Shown: positions 7,619 to 17,404, numbered from the stretch's first letter. The stretch: DNA of 64,000 nucleotides from Sva-07 sp963728355 (GCA_963728355.1 CAVSJQ010000022.1:1-64000), one strand, 5' to 3'. Made by a program: numbers and translations. The notes: generated from the sequence alone by a model not told the origin.

Positions 7619-9016
7619 TCACGAGATTGCGTCGATGACGAACAGAGTGTCGAGATCGCGCTCGGGAACGAGTCTGACGCTCTCTGCGCGCGGCGTCAGG
7701 AACCTGTGCAGCTCCTCGAGCGATTCGGGATCGTAGATGGTCACCCGTAGATCATCCGCGGCAAGTGCCCCGGTCGAAATCTCCACCAACTGGCGGACCG
7801 GAACGTACGCCATGACCCAGGACCGGGCGGTACAACGCGCGACGGAGACGTATGAGGCGGGATCGACGTTCTGCTGACCGGCGGCCGGATTCCCGATCGA
7901 CATGCGATCGGGCCAGGCACCGGCGTGCCTCGGTGCGACGAGGAGCTCCTGAGCGGGGACGCGAGTGAAGTACGACCGCTCGGAGAGAATGCGAGGGAGC
8001 AGGGAGAGCTGCGCAGATCCCGGCGCATCGAGCGCCGCTCGCCAATCGGGGAGATCGACGCCCTCCCAGATGTGGACCCGGTCGCCGCTCTTGATGATCT
8101 GCCGGATCGGCTCGCACCCGTAGGTGAATCCTGCGGCGCCGGCAAGGACCGTGCGGTAGAAGCTCTTTCTGACGTCGTACGGGGTGAACACCGGAACGTA
8201 CGGTTGTCCCCCAGGACCGCGATCGACTTCGAACATCGGGCTCAGCTCGTAGTTCGGTTCCATGTCGAGACAGGGCTTTGCGGGGTGCTCAGCGAAGAGC
8301 CGTTCGATGTGGAGATAGCCGGGGATGTTCGGCTTGTAGTGACTCGTCTGCAGTGAGTTGAAATCGAGCCAGGCGTCACCGTGGAAGAGCGCCGATGATC
8401 CCATGCCGGAAGGATGGAACGTCATCAGCCGCCGACCGCTGCCGCCCTCGCGGATACCGAGTGCCATCGCGCGGATGGTTGCCGCATGCTCGGGTTCCTG
8501 GATCGGGCTGTCGCCGCCGAGAATCCAGATCACGTTGTCGCAAGCTGCCAGCCCATCGGAGAGCTGGCGGCAGTAGTCATGCGCCTTCGCCGTGTCCATG
8601 ATGACCGGTCCCGCTGAGTTGGAGTGCTCGTTCCACTTGTCGCCCCAGGTGGGGAGGAGCCCCATCACGAGGCCGTACTCGGAGGCGATCCGAGTGATGT
8701 GAACGACCCAATCGATCCATGCGGGATCGAGTCGGACGGCCTGCATCTGCTCTTCGGATGCAAACGGTCGGATTCCGTCGACGTTCGGGGTGTTGGGCTC
8801 GAAGAGGTCGCGGAAGACGACAGCTTGAATCACGGTGAAGCCCTTGCTTGAGCGATCGGCAAAGAGCTCGCGCACCTCGTGTTCGGTGAGTCGGCAGAAG
8901 AGCATCCACACGGTGTCCGCGAGGTAGAAGAACGGGCTTCCGTCATCGCGGGCGAAGTAGTGCCCGGTCGCGTCGGAGCGCAGCGGCCAACGTGTGGTGG
9001 ATTCGATTGCGTGCAC
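7619..9016 (-). CDS. Glycoside hydrolase family 140-like protein (DUF4038)
   Basis: Predicted (beta/alpha)8-barrel glycosidase of 465 residues. DUF4038/GH140 features in order: PFFYLADTVWMLFCRLTEHE near residue 30, GFTVIQAVVFRD, a barrel segment with WGDKWNE, WILGGDSP, MTFHPSGMGSS and LDMEPNYE, the last two carrying likely acidic catalytic residues. The family is known for apiosidase activity on plant cell-wall glycans (established for other members). No signal peptide is evident, so it may act inside the cell. GTG at 9016 chosen; a TACGAT -10-like hexamer lies just before it, hinting at a leaderless message. Divergent from another glycosidase. Confidence 0.75.
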   Translation of the reverse strand: MHAIESTTRWPLRSDATGHYFARDDGSPFFYLADTVWMLFCRLTEHEVRELFADRSSKGFTVIQAVVFRDLFEPNTPNVDGIRPFASEEQMQAVRLDPAWIDWVVHITRIASEYGLVMGLLPTWGDKWNEHSNSAGPVIMDTAKAHDYCRQLSDGLAACDNVIWILGGDSPIQEPEHAATIRAMALGIREGGSGRRLMTFHPSGMGSSALFHGDAWLDFNSLQTSHYKPNIPGYLHIERLFAEHPAKPCLDMEPNYELSPMFEVDRGPGGQPYVPVFTPYDVRKSFYRTVLAGAAGFTYGCEPIRQIIKSGDRVHIWEGVDLPDWRAALDAPGSAQLSLLPRILSERSYFTRVPAQELLVAPRHAGAWPDRMSIGNPAAGQQNVDPASYVSVARCTARSWVMAYVPVRQLVEISTGALAADDLRVTIYDPESLEELHRFLTPRAESVRLVPERDLDTLFVIDAIS

Positions 9017-9106
9017 GCCGCATCGTAGGAGTTCGAATGGAGCCCGGAATATCCTGCCCACTTGAATCACCCTCATTCGGCGCCCCGGGAAGGACGACTT
9101 CCGACC

Positions 9107-11197
9107 ATGACGTCTGGCATCGCCGCCGCGAACCGGTGGACCCAGCTCACCTTCACCGAGGATGACCCGACGAGCTTCGACTTGGACCGTTGGGTCGACA
9201 TCATGTCGCGCACCAGGTCGAACGGAGCATGCATCAGCGCCGGCGGATACATCGCGTACTACCCGACCGTGGTTCCCTTCCACTACAGGAGCCGTCATCT
9301 CGGTGATCGAGATCTCTTCGGGGAATTCGTCGAGGCAGCCAACTCCATGGGCGTCACGATCATGGCCAGAGTGGATCCGCACGCCGTCCATGGAGATGCA
9401 GCCACCGCCCATCCCGAATGGCTTCACCGGGACGCTGACGGCAACGCCGTGCGCCATTGGAGCTTTCCCGATGCGTGGCTCACGTGCCCATACACCGCGT
9501 ACTACGACGAGGTGATCACCGACATCGCACGAGAAATCGTCGAGAACTATGACGTCGATGCGGTCTTCGCGAATCGGTGGGAGGGCCCGGGCGAGCTCCC
9601 GTTCAGCGACGCTGCTCGCCGGAGCTTCCGAAACGAATCCGGGCTGGAGTTGCCGCTGCGTCCAGATCACGCCGACCCTGCATGGTCGGAGTACCTGCGA
9701 TGGCGTCGACGACGGCTGACCGAGTTGATCGTGGTGTGGAATCGGGCAGTGCGTGACGTGCGCCCCTCCGCTTCCTTCATCCCGAATCGAGGCGCCATGC
9801 TCCTTCGCGACCTCGACGCGGAGGTGGTCGGGCCGTACTACCCGGCGTTCTTCGTCGACAAGCAAGGACGTCACCCGGGCGAGGCGATCTGGGCGGCCGG
9901 GCGCGTCGGACGGCGCAGCCGCGGTTCGTTCCCTGACCGCCCCGTGAGCCTCATCACCTCCGTCGGACCAGAGCATCATCTCCACAGGTGGAAGGACTCC
10001 GTCAACTCCGCCGACGAACTGAAGGCTTGGATCGTGGAGGGATTCGTCAACGGAGCGTCGCCATGGTTCACGAAGTTCTCGGCCTCCATTCACGATGACC
10101 GCTGGATCGCCCCGATCGCTGAGGCTTTCAACCTCCACGCAACCGTCGAGTCCGTCTTCGAGCGGACTCGCCCTGTCGCCGACGTCGCCATGCTCGACTC
10201 GGTTGCGGTCGACGATCTCAATCCCTCCGGCGCCTACTCGTCCGAGAATCCAGCCGAGAACGGGTTCTACCAAGCGCTCCTCGATGCGCGAATCCCCTTC
10301 GAATACCTCGATGCCGATCACGTCGACCCTGCAAGGCTGCAGGAGTTCTCGGTCGTCATCATCCCGAATGCGGCCGATCTGGCACCGAACGCCATTGATG
10401 CCATACGGGAATACGTGCGTCGAGGCGGCTCGATTCTCGCGGAGCAGCGAACCTCGCTCATCGATGGCGATGAGACGAGGTCGTTCGCCCTCGGCGACGT
10501 CTTCGGAGTGGACCTTCGAGGCGACCCTGTCACCGGGGTGCGGAACAACTACATCGAGCTCGACCGCGAACACCCGATCAGTGCCGGGTTCACCGGCGCA
10601 AGTCGGATCATCGGCGGTACCGAAACCCTCCCCGTCGCGTTGCGTCCGGGTGCCAGCGCCCCGGTTCGCTTCGTTCCGCCGTACCCCGACCTGCCGATGG
10701 AAGAGGTGTATCCCCGTCCGGGCGAGCGGGACCCGGCGGTCGTGACGAATCGGTACGGTGCCGGCACCGCGGTCTACTGCGCCTTCGATCTCGGCGAAGT
10801 GCTGTGGGAGAACCTCCTCGCCGACCACAAGCGACTCGTGGCCAACATCGTGACCTGGCTCCTCGCCGGCAGGTCGCGCTGGTCGGTGCACGGCGACGGG
10901 CTGATCGACATCGCCTGTCGACAGTCCACCTCGACGAGCGTGATCTCGATCATCAACCTCAACTCGCCGTTCGCGCTTCGAGGCGAGCTCGACTCCGTTG
11001 TCCCACTCGGACCGCAACTGGTCGACATCCGCGCCAGCGGTCTGCAGCGCGATGCCGACGTGACACTCCTGATCAGTGGCGAGCATCCGGTCGTCGAGCA
11101 TCACGACGACGGCATCCGCTTCGTGATCCCTCGAGTCGACCTGCTCGAGACGGCACGCCTCGATTGGGTGCCGCATGATCAGCGTGGTCGCCAGTGA
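9107..11197 (+). CDS. GHL6/GH42-like glycoside hydrolase with beta-galactosidase trimerisation-type domain
   Basis: Cytoplasmic-looking enzyme of 696 residues. The N-terminal half is a GHL6-type barrel: GEFVEAANSMGVTIMARVDPH, then HPEWLHRDADGN and IVENYDVDAVFANRWEGPG, the family's late barrel strands. After about residue 360 comes a glutaminase-like domain (FEYLDADHVDPARL, VVIIPNAADL, IREYVRRGGSILAEQRT) that resembles the GH42 trimerisation domain. Start ATG at 9107, 12 nt after GGAAGGA; an in-frame ATG at 9062 would overlap the divergent promoter. Likely handles an unusual oligosaccharide together with the divergent GH140-like protein; substrate unknown. Confidence 0.72.
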   Translation: MTSGIAAANRWTQLTFTEDDPTSFDLDRWVDIMSRTRSNGACISAGGYIAYYPTVVPFHYRSRHLGDRDLFGEFVEAANSMGVTIMARVDPHAVHGDAATAHPEWLHRDADGNAVRHWSFPDAWLTCPYTAYYDEVITDIAREIVENYDVDAVFANRWEGPGELPFSDAARRSFRNESGLELPLRPDHADPAWSEYLRWRRRRLTELIVVWNRAVRDVRPSASFIPNRGAMLLRDLDAEVVGPYYPAFFVDKQGRHPGEAIWAAGRVGRRSRGSFPDRPVSLITSVGPEHHLHRWKDSVNSADELKAWIVEGFVNGASPWFTKFSASIHDDRWIAPIAEAFNLHATVESVFERTRPVADVAMLDSVAVDDLNPSGAYSSENPAENGFYQALLDARIPFEYLDADHVDPARLQEFSVVIIPNAADLAPNAIDAIREYVRRGGSILAEQRTSLIDGDETRSFALGDVFGVDLRGDPVTGVRNNYIELDREHPISAGFTGASRIIGGTETLPVALRPGASAPVRFVPPYPDLPMEEVYPRPGERDPAVVTNRYGAGTAVYCAFDLGEVLWENLLADHKRLVANIVTWLLAGRSRWSVHGDGLIDIACRQSTSTSVISIINLNSPFALRGELDSVVPLGPQLVDIRASGLQRDADVTLLISGEHPVVEHHDDGIRFVIPRVDLLETARLDWVPHDQRGRQ

Positions 11198-11258
11198 CGC
11201 GCAGTCGGGCGCAGGCTCTGCGTTGTGGCGACGTCGTCGATCCTGCGAACATCCGGAG

Positions 11259-12233
11259 ATGACCAGCTTGCAGTTCGGTGTGTTCGTGCCCCAGGGATGG
11301 AAGACGGAACTCAGCTCCATTCCCGATCCCGTCGACAAGTGGGCCAAAGCGGTCGAGATCGCGACGCTCGCGGAGGATCTCGGGTTCGACTCGCTGTGGG
11401 TGTACGACCACTTCCACAACGTGCCGCGGCCGGCACACGAGACGATGTTCGAGTGCTGGACCACGATGGCGGCGATCTCGCAACGCACGAGTCGCATCAA
11501 GCTCGGGCAGATGGTCGGGTGCGCGCCCTACCGCTCGCCGTCACTGCTGGCGAAGATCACCTCGAACATCGACGTGATCTCGAGCGGCCGCCTGATCTGG
11601 GGGATCGGTGCCGGGTGGTACGAACACGAGTTCAAGGGGTACGGCTACGACTTCAACCCGCCTGCCGACCGTATCCGGGTGTTGCGCGAGACGGTCGAGA
11701 TCGTCACGGCCATGTGGTCCGAACCCGACGTCTCCTACGACGGCCGGTACTTCCAGCTCGAGGGAGCGCAGTGCGATCCGAAGCCGGTGCAGTCGCCGCG
11801 CCCGCAGGTATTGATCGGCGGTGGGGGAGAACAGCTCACGCTGCGCGTGGTCGCCCGGCTCGCCGATGCGTCGAACTTCGGGGGCAAACCGGATGAATGG
11901 CAGCACAAGGCCGGTGTCCTGCGCGGACACTGCGCCGATGTCGGACGCGAGTACGACGAGATCCAGAAGACCTGGTCTCCTGAGATCTTCATTCGCGAGG
12001 ACGACCGGGACATCGTCGACGGCGGCACGCGCAGCTTCTACGGCGAGCCGTACGAGTCCTGGCGGGCCGGCAACCTCGTCGGTACCCCAGAACAGGTCGC
12101 CGAGAAGATCCAGACCTACGTCGACCTCGGCTGCACCGGGTTCTATCCCTGGTGCTCCGACTATCCCGACACCGAGACGATGCGTCTGTTCGCCGAGCAG
12201 GTGATCCCCCACGTACGGGCGACGAACGGCTGA
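11259..12233 (+). CDS. LLM class F420-dependent oxidoreductase
   Basis: Luciferase-like TIM-barrel flavin/F420 oxidoreductase of 324 residues. Typical segments: LQFGVFVPQGW at the start, AEDLGFDSLWVYDHF, TSRIKLGQMVGCAPYRSP, SSGRLIWGIGAGWYEHEF and PRPQVLIGGGGEQLTLR, the last forming part of the cofactor phosphate site. C-terminal GTPEQVAEKIQTYVDLG is also standard. ATG at 11259 has CCGGAG 5 nt upstream; the longer open frame from 11175 is not supported. Substrate unknown. Confidence 0.88.
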   Translation: MTSLQFGVFVPQGWKTELSSIPDPVDKWAKAVEIATLAEDLGFDSLWVYDHFHNVPRPAHETMFECWTTMAAISQRTSRIKLGQMVGCAPYRSPSLLAKITSNIDVISSGRLIWGIGAGWYEHEFKGYGYDFNPPADRIRVLRETVEIVTAMWSEPDVSYDGRYFQLEGAQCDPKPVQSPRPQVLIGGGGEQLTLRVVARLADASNFGGKPDEWQHKAGVLRGHCADVGREYDEIQKTWSPEIFIREDDRDIVDGGTRSFYGEPYESWRAGNLVGTPEQVAEKIQTYVDLGCTGFYPWCSDYPDTETMRLFAEQVIPHVRATNG

Positions 12234-12400
12234 CATCGGCGCATCGGTCGTACGAGGCCGAGGGATTCCAGGACTGCGCGGTCTTTCGCGAGCTCGACGA
12301 GAGAGACGGAGCGCGCTCGTGGCCGCGTGACCGACGGCACGAATCCCGTTGTCCGTCGCTCTGCTACGTTCGGCCCAACTTCAACGAGGGGGCTTGGTTG

Positions 12401-13453
12401 ATGGAAACACGGTTGGCGGAACTGCTGGCGGAATATTTCCCCGAGGCCGAGCACATCGAGATCACCGGCTTCGAGCCGATACCTGGTGGCTACTCACGTG
12501 AGACGTACCGGTTCGACGCTCACGTTCGAACGTCGGAGGGGAGCGAGCAACACCCGCTGATCCTTCGCAAGGATCCGCCCGAGGAGATCTCGATCCTGCA
12601 GACCAGTCGCGAGATCGAGCACGACCTGATCGAGGCGCTGCGGATGCACACCGACATCCCGGTCAGCCGTAGCCTCGGGCACGAGTCGGATCGGGAACGT
12701 TTCGGCGAGCGGGCCATGGTGATCCAGCGGATGCCCGGCAACTCGCAGACGTCCGACCTGTTCCACGACGGCCCCGACACCCATCAGGCCGACGACGTGA
12801 TGCGCCACCTGTGCGAGGTGCTGGTCGAGCTCCACGGTGTCGACGTCTCCACGATCGACCCGCACGGTCGCCTCGCCGACCCGCGCAACGAGGGCGTCGA
12901 TGCCAGCTCGTGGGACGCCTACATCGACTCGACGATCGAGTACTACATCCGGTCGTTCCCGAGCATGAACTTCGACCCCGGCATGCTGCCGTTGCTCGAC
13001 CTGTTCCTGACGTTGCGCCGCGAGAAGCCGCGACCGCTTCCGCTCGTGCTGGTGCACGGCGACTTCAATCCGGCCAACTTCCTGTACGAGGGCGGCAGGG
13101 TCACCGCGCTGATCGACTGGGAGAACGCCCGTATCGGCGATCCCCGAGAGGACCTCGGGTGGATGACCACGATGGACATCCTCTCGCACAGCAATGTGAT
13201 GGCCCATCCGGTCGACGAGGGCGGCTTTCTCGCCTACTACAACAAGCTGACCGGGCTCGAGATCACCCAGGACGAGATCGACTACTTCACCCTGTTCGGC
13301 ACCGGCAACATCGCGGTGCCGGTCGAGGCGGCCATCAAACGCCGCATCGACGGCGAGAGCATGGAGTTCATGCACCTGTACCTCGCGCAGTCGTCCATGG
13401 GGACATTGCCGAACCTGCTCCGTCTCCTCAACTACCCGGGGGTCCCACAGTGA
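12401..13453 (+). CDS. Aminoglycoside phosphotransferase (APH)-like kinase
   Basis: Protein of 350 residues with the APH/choline-kinase fold: PIPGGYSRETYRF as a glycine-rich loop, LILRKDPP with the ATP-binding Lys, LVLVHGDFNPANFL as the catalytic Brenner motif (HGDFxxxN), and VTALIDWENARIGDPREDLGW as the metal-binding Asp motif. Actinobacteria carry many such kinases next to acyl-CoA genes rather than resistance genes, so a metabolic substrate is likelier than an antibiotic. ATG at 12401 chosen for the AGGGGG at about 12387; the much longer open frame upstream overlaps the preceding gene. Coupled by GTGA overlap to the next gene. Confidence 0.82.
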   Translation: METRLAELLAEYFPEAEHIEITGFEPIPGGYSRETYRFDAHVRTSEGSEQHPLILRKDPPEEISILQTSREIEHDLIEALRMHTDIPVSRSLGHESDRERFGERAMVIQRMPGNSQTSDLFHDGPDTHQADDVMRHLCEVLVELHGVDVSTIDPHGRLADPRNEGVDASSWDAYIDSTIEYYIRSFPSMNFDPGMLPLLDLFLTLRREKPRPLPLVLVHGDFNPANFLYEGGRVTALIDWENARIGDPREDLGWMTTMDILSHSNVMAHPVDEGGFLAYYNKLTGLEITQDEIDYFTLFGTGNIAVPVEAAIKRRIDGESMEFMHLYLAQSSMGTLPNLLRLLNYPGVPQ

Positions 13454-13956
13454 ACACGTCGCCGAGCATCGACCAGATGTTGGAGGGCGTGCTGATCAGC
13501 ATCAGCACCGACATCATCCCGAACGTCGTCAACCCGAAGGCACACGCAAGCGCCCAGATGATGCAGTCGATCATCCAGGGGATCCGCCAGCTGTTGCCGG
13601 TGTACGACCAGTACCTCGCCGAGGAGCACAACCAGATGATGGCGGTGCTGCGCCAAATCGCCGAACAACTCGACGGAACCACCGGTGAGGCCGCCGACCG
13701 GATCCGCGAGCGGGCGACGACGCTCGGCGCCGGAGACGAGGTTCCGATACCGCTCGGTCGTGATGTCGTGATGGCGGCGCATCGAGAACTCGGCTCCTCG
13801 TTGCAGGCGACGTTGGCCGATCTGGACGAGCTCCAGCGCAACGGCGATGCCGACGCCGACGCCGGGCTCGACATCCTCCGTGGCCACATGGGGCCGCGAC
13901 TCGTACGCGACGTACAGACCTTTCTCGTCGGCGACGCCCTGCTCGGCCGCGGCTGA
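13450..13956 (+). CDS. Hypothetical protein coupled to APH-like kinase
   Basis: Not recognised as a named family. GTG at 13450 overlaps the kinase stop by 4 nt, giving 168 residues, all-helical by composition (LEGVLISISTDIIPNVV, SIIQGIRQLLPVYDQYL, VVMAAHRELGSSLQATLADL), without signal peptide or membrane span. The tight coupling suggests that it works with the kinase, perhaps as a helical partner. The longer frame from 12811 is a shadow of the kinase gene. Confidence 0.65.
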   Translation: MNTSPSIDQMLEGVLISISTDIIPNVVNPKAHASAQMMQSIIQGIRQLLPVYDQYLAEEHNQMMAVLRQIAEQLDGTTGEAADRIRERATTLGAGDEVPIPLGRDVVMAAHRELGSSLQATLADLDELQRNGDADADAGLDILRGHMGPRLVRDVQTFLVGDALLGRG

Positions 13957-14064
13957 CGTTCGACCACGCAGCGAGCTCACTGGCTGCACGGCAGGCGGTG
14001 GTCTGCTGGTGCCCTCCGCGTCGGCTCGGGCAACGACTCGACCGTTTGATGCCACGATGGTGGG

Positions 14065-14703
14065 ATGCGGAAGTACGTCATCATGGGAGTGCAGGGGAGC
14101 GGGAAGGGCACCCAGAGCGCGAAGCTCCGTGAGGCATTCGGACTCGAGCACATCAGCGTCGGCGACATCTTTCGGTGGAACATCGCCCACCACACCAAGC
14201 TCGGCGCGCAGGTCCGTCGCCTCGTCGACGAGGGCCACCTCGTCAGCGACGACATCGTCGAGCGCGTCGTACGAGACCGGCTCGACCAACACGACTGGAA
14301 CCATGGGTTCATCATCGATGGCTTCCCCCGCAACGTGTCTCAGGCCGAGTTCTTCCTCGAGAGCTACGACATCGACGCCGTGATCGTGCTCGAACTGCCC
14401 GACGAAGAGGTCCACCGCCGGGTGCTCTCGCGCCGGCTGTGCTCCGAGTGCGGACTGGACTACAACCTGATCGCTCACCGTCCCGAGGTTCCCGACGTCT
14501 GCGACGTGTGCGGCGGCAGCCTCGAGCAACGCGAGGACGACACTCCCGAGGCGCTCGCTCGACGATTGGCCGATTACTACTCGAAGACCGAGCCGGTGAT
14601 CGACGTCTTCAGTCGCAAGGAGCTCGTCGTCCGGATCGACGCCACACCGTCGAAGGACGACGTGTTCGATGCGATCGCCGCCCGGGTTGGTCTGAACGGG
14701 TGA
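14065..14703 (+). CDS. adk: Adenylate kinase family protein with zinc-type LID
   Basis: Nucleoside monophosphate kinase of 212 residues (AMP + ATP to 2 ADP). P-loop GVQGSGKGT at 8-16 (usual form GPPGAGKGT), ISVGDIFRW NMP-binding segment, GFIIDGFPRNVSQAE, then a long LID with CSEC and CDVC (four cysteines for zinc) and DDTPEALARRL. Located alone rather than in the secY-adk ribosomal cluster where actinobacterial adk usually sits, so it may be a second copy. Symbol is by family only. Confidence 0.85.
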   Translation: MRKYVIMGVQGSGKGTQSAKLREAFGLEHISVGDIFRWNIAHHTKLGAQVRRLVDEGHLVSDDIVERVVRDRLDQHDWNHGFIIDGFPRNVSQAEFFLESYDIDAVIVLELPDEEVHRRVLSRRLCSECGLDYNLIAHRPEVPDVCDVCGGSLEQREDDTPEALARRLADYYSKTEPVIDVFSRKELVVRIDATPSKDDVFDAIAARVGLNG

Positions 14704-14917
14704 CCGGAGCCGCCGGATGATGCGCTGACCACGGGCGCGACGGCGGGGTCGACGATCCCACAGCCCAGGCGCCGTTCGAGACCACGGAGAGGTAGTCGGT
14801 GGCCTCGAGCGCAGCTCCGAGCAGCCCGGTCCGAAACATGGACGTTCGGCACTTGCATCGCCGTGCGCCCGGGGGACGTGATGTGTGCAGGAGCAGGCAT
14901 CGTCGTGGGAGGTGGAG

Positions 14918-16723
14918 ATGCAGAACGAAATGAGTGGACCGGCGTTCGCTGGGGTGGGGCAGGATGCGAACCTGCTGCAGCCGTTGCAGCGCCTGCTGGA
15001 GCGCGACGGCGATCGCGTCATCGCGAAGACCCGTGAGGGCCATCGGTTCGTCGACTGGAGCGTTGCGCAGGTCGCCGGGCGCATCCGCGCCGTCGCCAAG
15101 GGGCTCGTTGCGTGTGGCGTCGAACCCGGCGATCGGGTGGCGCTCATGTCGCACACGCGGCTCGAATGGGTCGTCATCGACATGGCGATCCTGTCGGCTG
15201 GCGCCGTCACCGTGCCCGTCTACGAGACGTCATCGGCCGAGCAGGTGGCATGGATCCTCGAGGACAGTGAGGCCGTCGTCGCGATCGTCGAGACCGAGGA
15301 GATGCGGGCGGTCTACGAGTCGATCTGCGACCACGCACCGAACTGCCGCCAGGTGTTCACGATCGACACCGCCGGCGACGGTGCCGGGCTCGCCACGCTG
15401 GAAACGCTCGGCGCCGAGGTCGACGACGGCGAGGTCGATCGGCGGGCGTCGGCACTCGGACCTCACGACATCGCCACGGTCATCTACACGTCCGGCACGA
15501 CGGGCCGACCGAAGGGGTGCGTGCTCACTCACGGCAATCTGTGCGCCAACGTCGCCCAGACCGTCGACGCGATCGGCGCCGAGGTGCGCCCGGACGACGT
15601 CGGACTGCTGTTCCTGCCGTTGGCCCACTCGCTCACCAAGGGCAATCTGCTTTTCAGCCTCGAAATGGACGTTCCGACCGGATTCGCCACGGACATCTCC
15701 CATCTCGCCGAGGAGCTCGGGATGGTGCATGCCACCGTGATCGCGGGGGTGCCGCGCGTCTTCGAGAAGGTGTTCAACTCCGCCCAGCACACAGCACACA
15801 CCACGCACAAGGGGCCGATCTTCGACCGCGCCGCCTCCGTCGCCGTGCGGTGGTCGAAGGAGCATCACCGTGGCGACGTCCGGCCGTGGACCGCACTGGA
15901 GCATGCGCTGTTCGAACGCCTCGTGTACGGCAAACTGCGCCATGCCCTCGGCGGCGGGATGCGGCTGGCGTTCAGCGGCGGCAGCCCGCTCGGCGAACGT
16001 CTCACCCATTTCTTCGACGGCATCGGTGTGCAGATCTTCGAGGGATACGGGCTCACCGAGACCAGCCCCACCCTCACGATCAACCGACCGGGCGCCTGGC
16101 GACCTGGATCGGTCGGGCGACCCCTTGCGGGCACCACGATCCGCATCGCCGACGACGGTGAGATCCTGGCGCAGGGCCCCCAGGTCTTCACCGGTTACTG
16201 GCGGAACCCCGACGCCACCGCCGAGGTGATCGACGCCGGCGGCTGGTTCCACACCGGCGACATCGGGGAGCTCGACGACGACGGTTTCCTCCGGATCACC
16301 GGCCGCAAGAAGGACCTGATCGTCACCGCGGCGGGCAAGAACGTGGCGCCCGCCCCGCTGGAGGACCGGTTGCGTGCCCATCCCCTCGTCAGCCAAGCCG
16401 TGGTCGTCGGCGATCAACGCCCGTTCGTCGCAGCGCTGATCACCATCGACGAGGAGGCGTTCGTCGACTGGGCGGCGGAGGAGGGCATCGCCGCCCGCAG
16501 CGTCGCCGAGGCGGTCGACAGTCCCGAGCTGCGTGCTGCCGTGCGTGCCGCGGTCGACGAGGCGAACCTGTCGGTGTCCCGAGCAGAATCGATACGTGAG
16601 TTCTCGATCCTTCCTCGCGATCTCACCATCGACGCCGAAGAGCTCACGCCGACGCTCAAGGTGCGCCGATCGGTCGTGCACCACCGTTACCAGCCGGCGA
16701 TCGACTCCATCTACGAAGGCTGA
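14918..16723 (+). CDS. Long-chain fatty-acid--CoA ligase (AMP-forming)
   Basis: ANL-superfamily enzyme of 601 residues that activates fatty acids to acyl-CoA through an acyl-AMP. Motifs: P-loop TSGTTGRPKG, YGLTETSP (adenine/acid site), the DIGELDDDGF Asp for ribose, and GRKKDLIVTAAGKNVAP, the hinge and C-terminal core. Resembles the FadD15/FACL group. ATG at 14918 has GGAGGTGG immediately upstream; the ATG-like start at 14885 lacks this. Upstream 14704-14917 holds no gene I can support. Confidence 0.92.
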   Translation: MQNEMSGPAFAGVGQDANLLQPLQRLLERDGDRVIAKTREGHRFVDWSVAQVAGRIRAVAKGLVACGVEPGDRVALMSHTRLEWVVIDMAILSAGAVTVPVYETSSAEQVAWILEDSEAVVAIVETEEMRAVYESICDHAPNCRQVFTIDTAGDGAGLATLETLGAEVDDGEVDRRASALGPHDIATVIYTSGTTGRPKGCVLTHGNLCANVAQTVDAIGAEVRPDDVGLLFLPLAHSLTKGNLLFSLEMDVPTGFATDISHLAEELGMVHATVIAGVPRVFEKVFNSAQHTAHTTHKGPIFDRAASVAVRWSKEHHRGDVRPWTALEHALFERLVYGKLRHALGGGMRLAFSGGSPLGERLTHFFDGIGVQIFEGYGLTETSPTLTINRPGAWRPGSVGRPLAGTTIRIADDGEILAQGPQVFTGYWRNPDATAEVIDAGGWFHTGDIGELDDDGFLRITGRKKDLIVTAAGKNVAPAPLEDRLRAHPLVSQAVVVGDQRPFVAALITIDEEAFVDWAAEEGIAARSVAEAVDSPELRAAVRAAVDEANLSVSRAESIREFSILPRDLTIDAEELTPTLKVRRSVVHHRYQPAIDSIYEG

Positions 16724-16771
16724 ACCGCCACCGGGCCACCAGGAGACCCGCCTCACTAGGATTCCACAAGC

Positions 16772-17404
16772 ATGACCTCGATCGGTGATTCGCTCGCTCG
16801 CGACGCTGGCGTGGCGTTGCTTCCCGACGGTGGGCGGGTGCTCGTGCGCCACCTCGTCGCATCCGATCGCGAGGAACTCGCCGAGCGGTACCTGGAGCTG
16901 TCACCCCAAGCGCGCCGGTTGCGTTTCTTCAACGCCCCTGATCATCTCTCGACCCGGCTGCTCGACTACCTCGTCGACGTCGACGGGATCGACCGATGCG
17001 CCCTCGTCGCCTTCGCCATCGACGTCGACGATACGCCCGGCGTCGGGATCGCTCGCTACGCACGCAGCCACGACGACCCCAGCTGCGCCGAAGCGGCGGT
17101 CACGGTGCTCGACGCCTACCAGAACCGGGGGATCGGGACCGAGCTGATGTACCGGCTCGCCGAGCAGGCGCGCCGCAACGGGATCTCCACGCTCACCGCC
17201 AGCGTGATGTGGGAGAACCGGGACCTGCTCGAGGGGCTGCGCGCACTCGGTGCCGAGATCCGACCGAGCGAACCCGGGGTGGCCTCGGTGAGGATTGCGA
17301 TCCCGTCGCCGGACCTCGACCTCCCCGAGACGGAACTGCATCGCATCCTGCGCGTCTTCGCCGAGCGCGTCGGCGACGCGATCGGGTTGCGCTTCGAACG
17401 CTGA
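16772..17404 (+). CDS. GNAT family N-acetyltransferase
   Basis: Protein of 210 residues with one GNAT domain: RVLVRHLVASDREELAERYLELSPQARRLRFF at the N-terminus, core strand AEAAVTVLDAYQNRGIGTELMYRLAEQARRNG with the acetyl-CoA pyrophosphate loop (Q-N-R-G-I-G), then MWENRDLLEGLRALGAEI. The acceptor is unknown; the N-terminal pattern is like GNAT domains that acetylate protein lysines in actinobacteria. Stands 49 nt after the acyl-CoA ligase, same strand. Confidence 0.85.
   Translation: MTSIGDSLARDAGVALLPDGGRVLVRHLVASDREELAERYLELSPQARRLRFFNAPDHLSTRLLDYLVDVDGIDRCALVAFAIDVDDTPGVGIARYARSHDDPSCAEAAVTVLDAYQNRGIGTELMYRLAEQARRNGISTLTASVMWENRDLLEGLRALGAEIRPSEPGVASVRIAIPSPDLDLPETELHRILRVFAERVGDAIGLRFER

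Noticed and set aside
9017..11500. Minus-strand open frame continuing the GH140-like gene to a 1293-aa protein
   Set aside because: The part above 9016 is antisense to the well-supported GHL6-like gene and has low-complexity, charge-rich composition; GC-rich DNA often leaves antisense frames open.
14609..14900. Minus-strand frame with MFRTGLLGAALEATDYLSVV
   Set aside because: Short hydrophobic start but mostly antisense to the adenylate kinase gene, with no conserved features.
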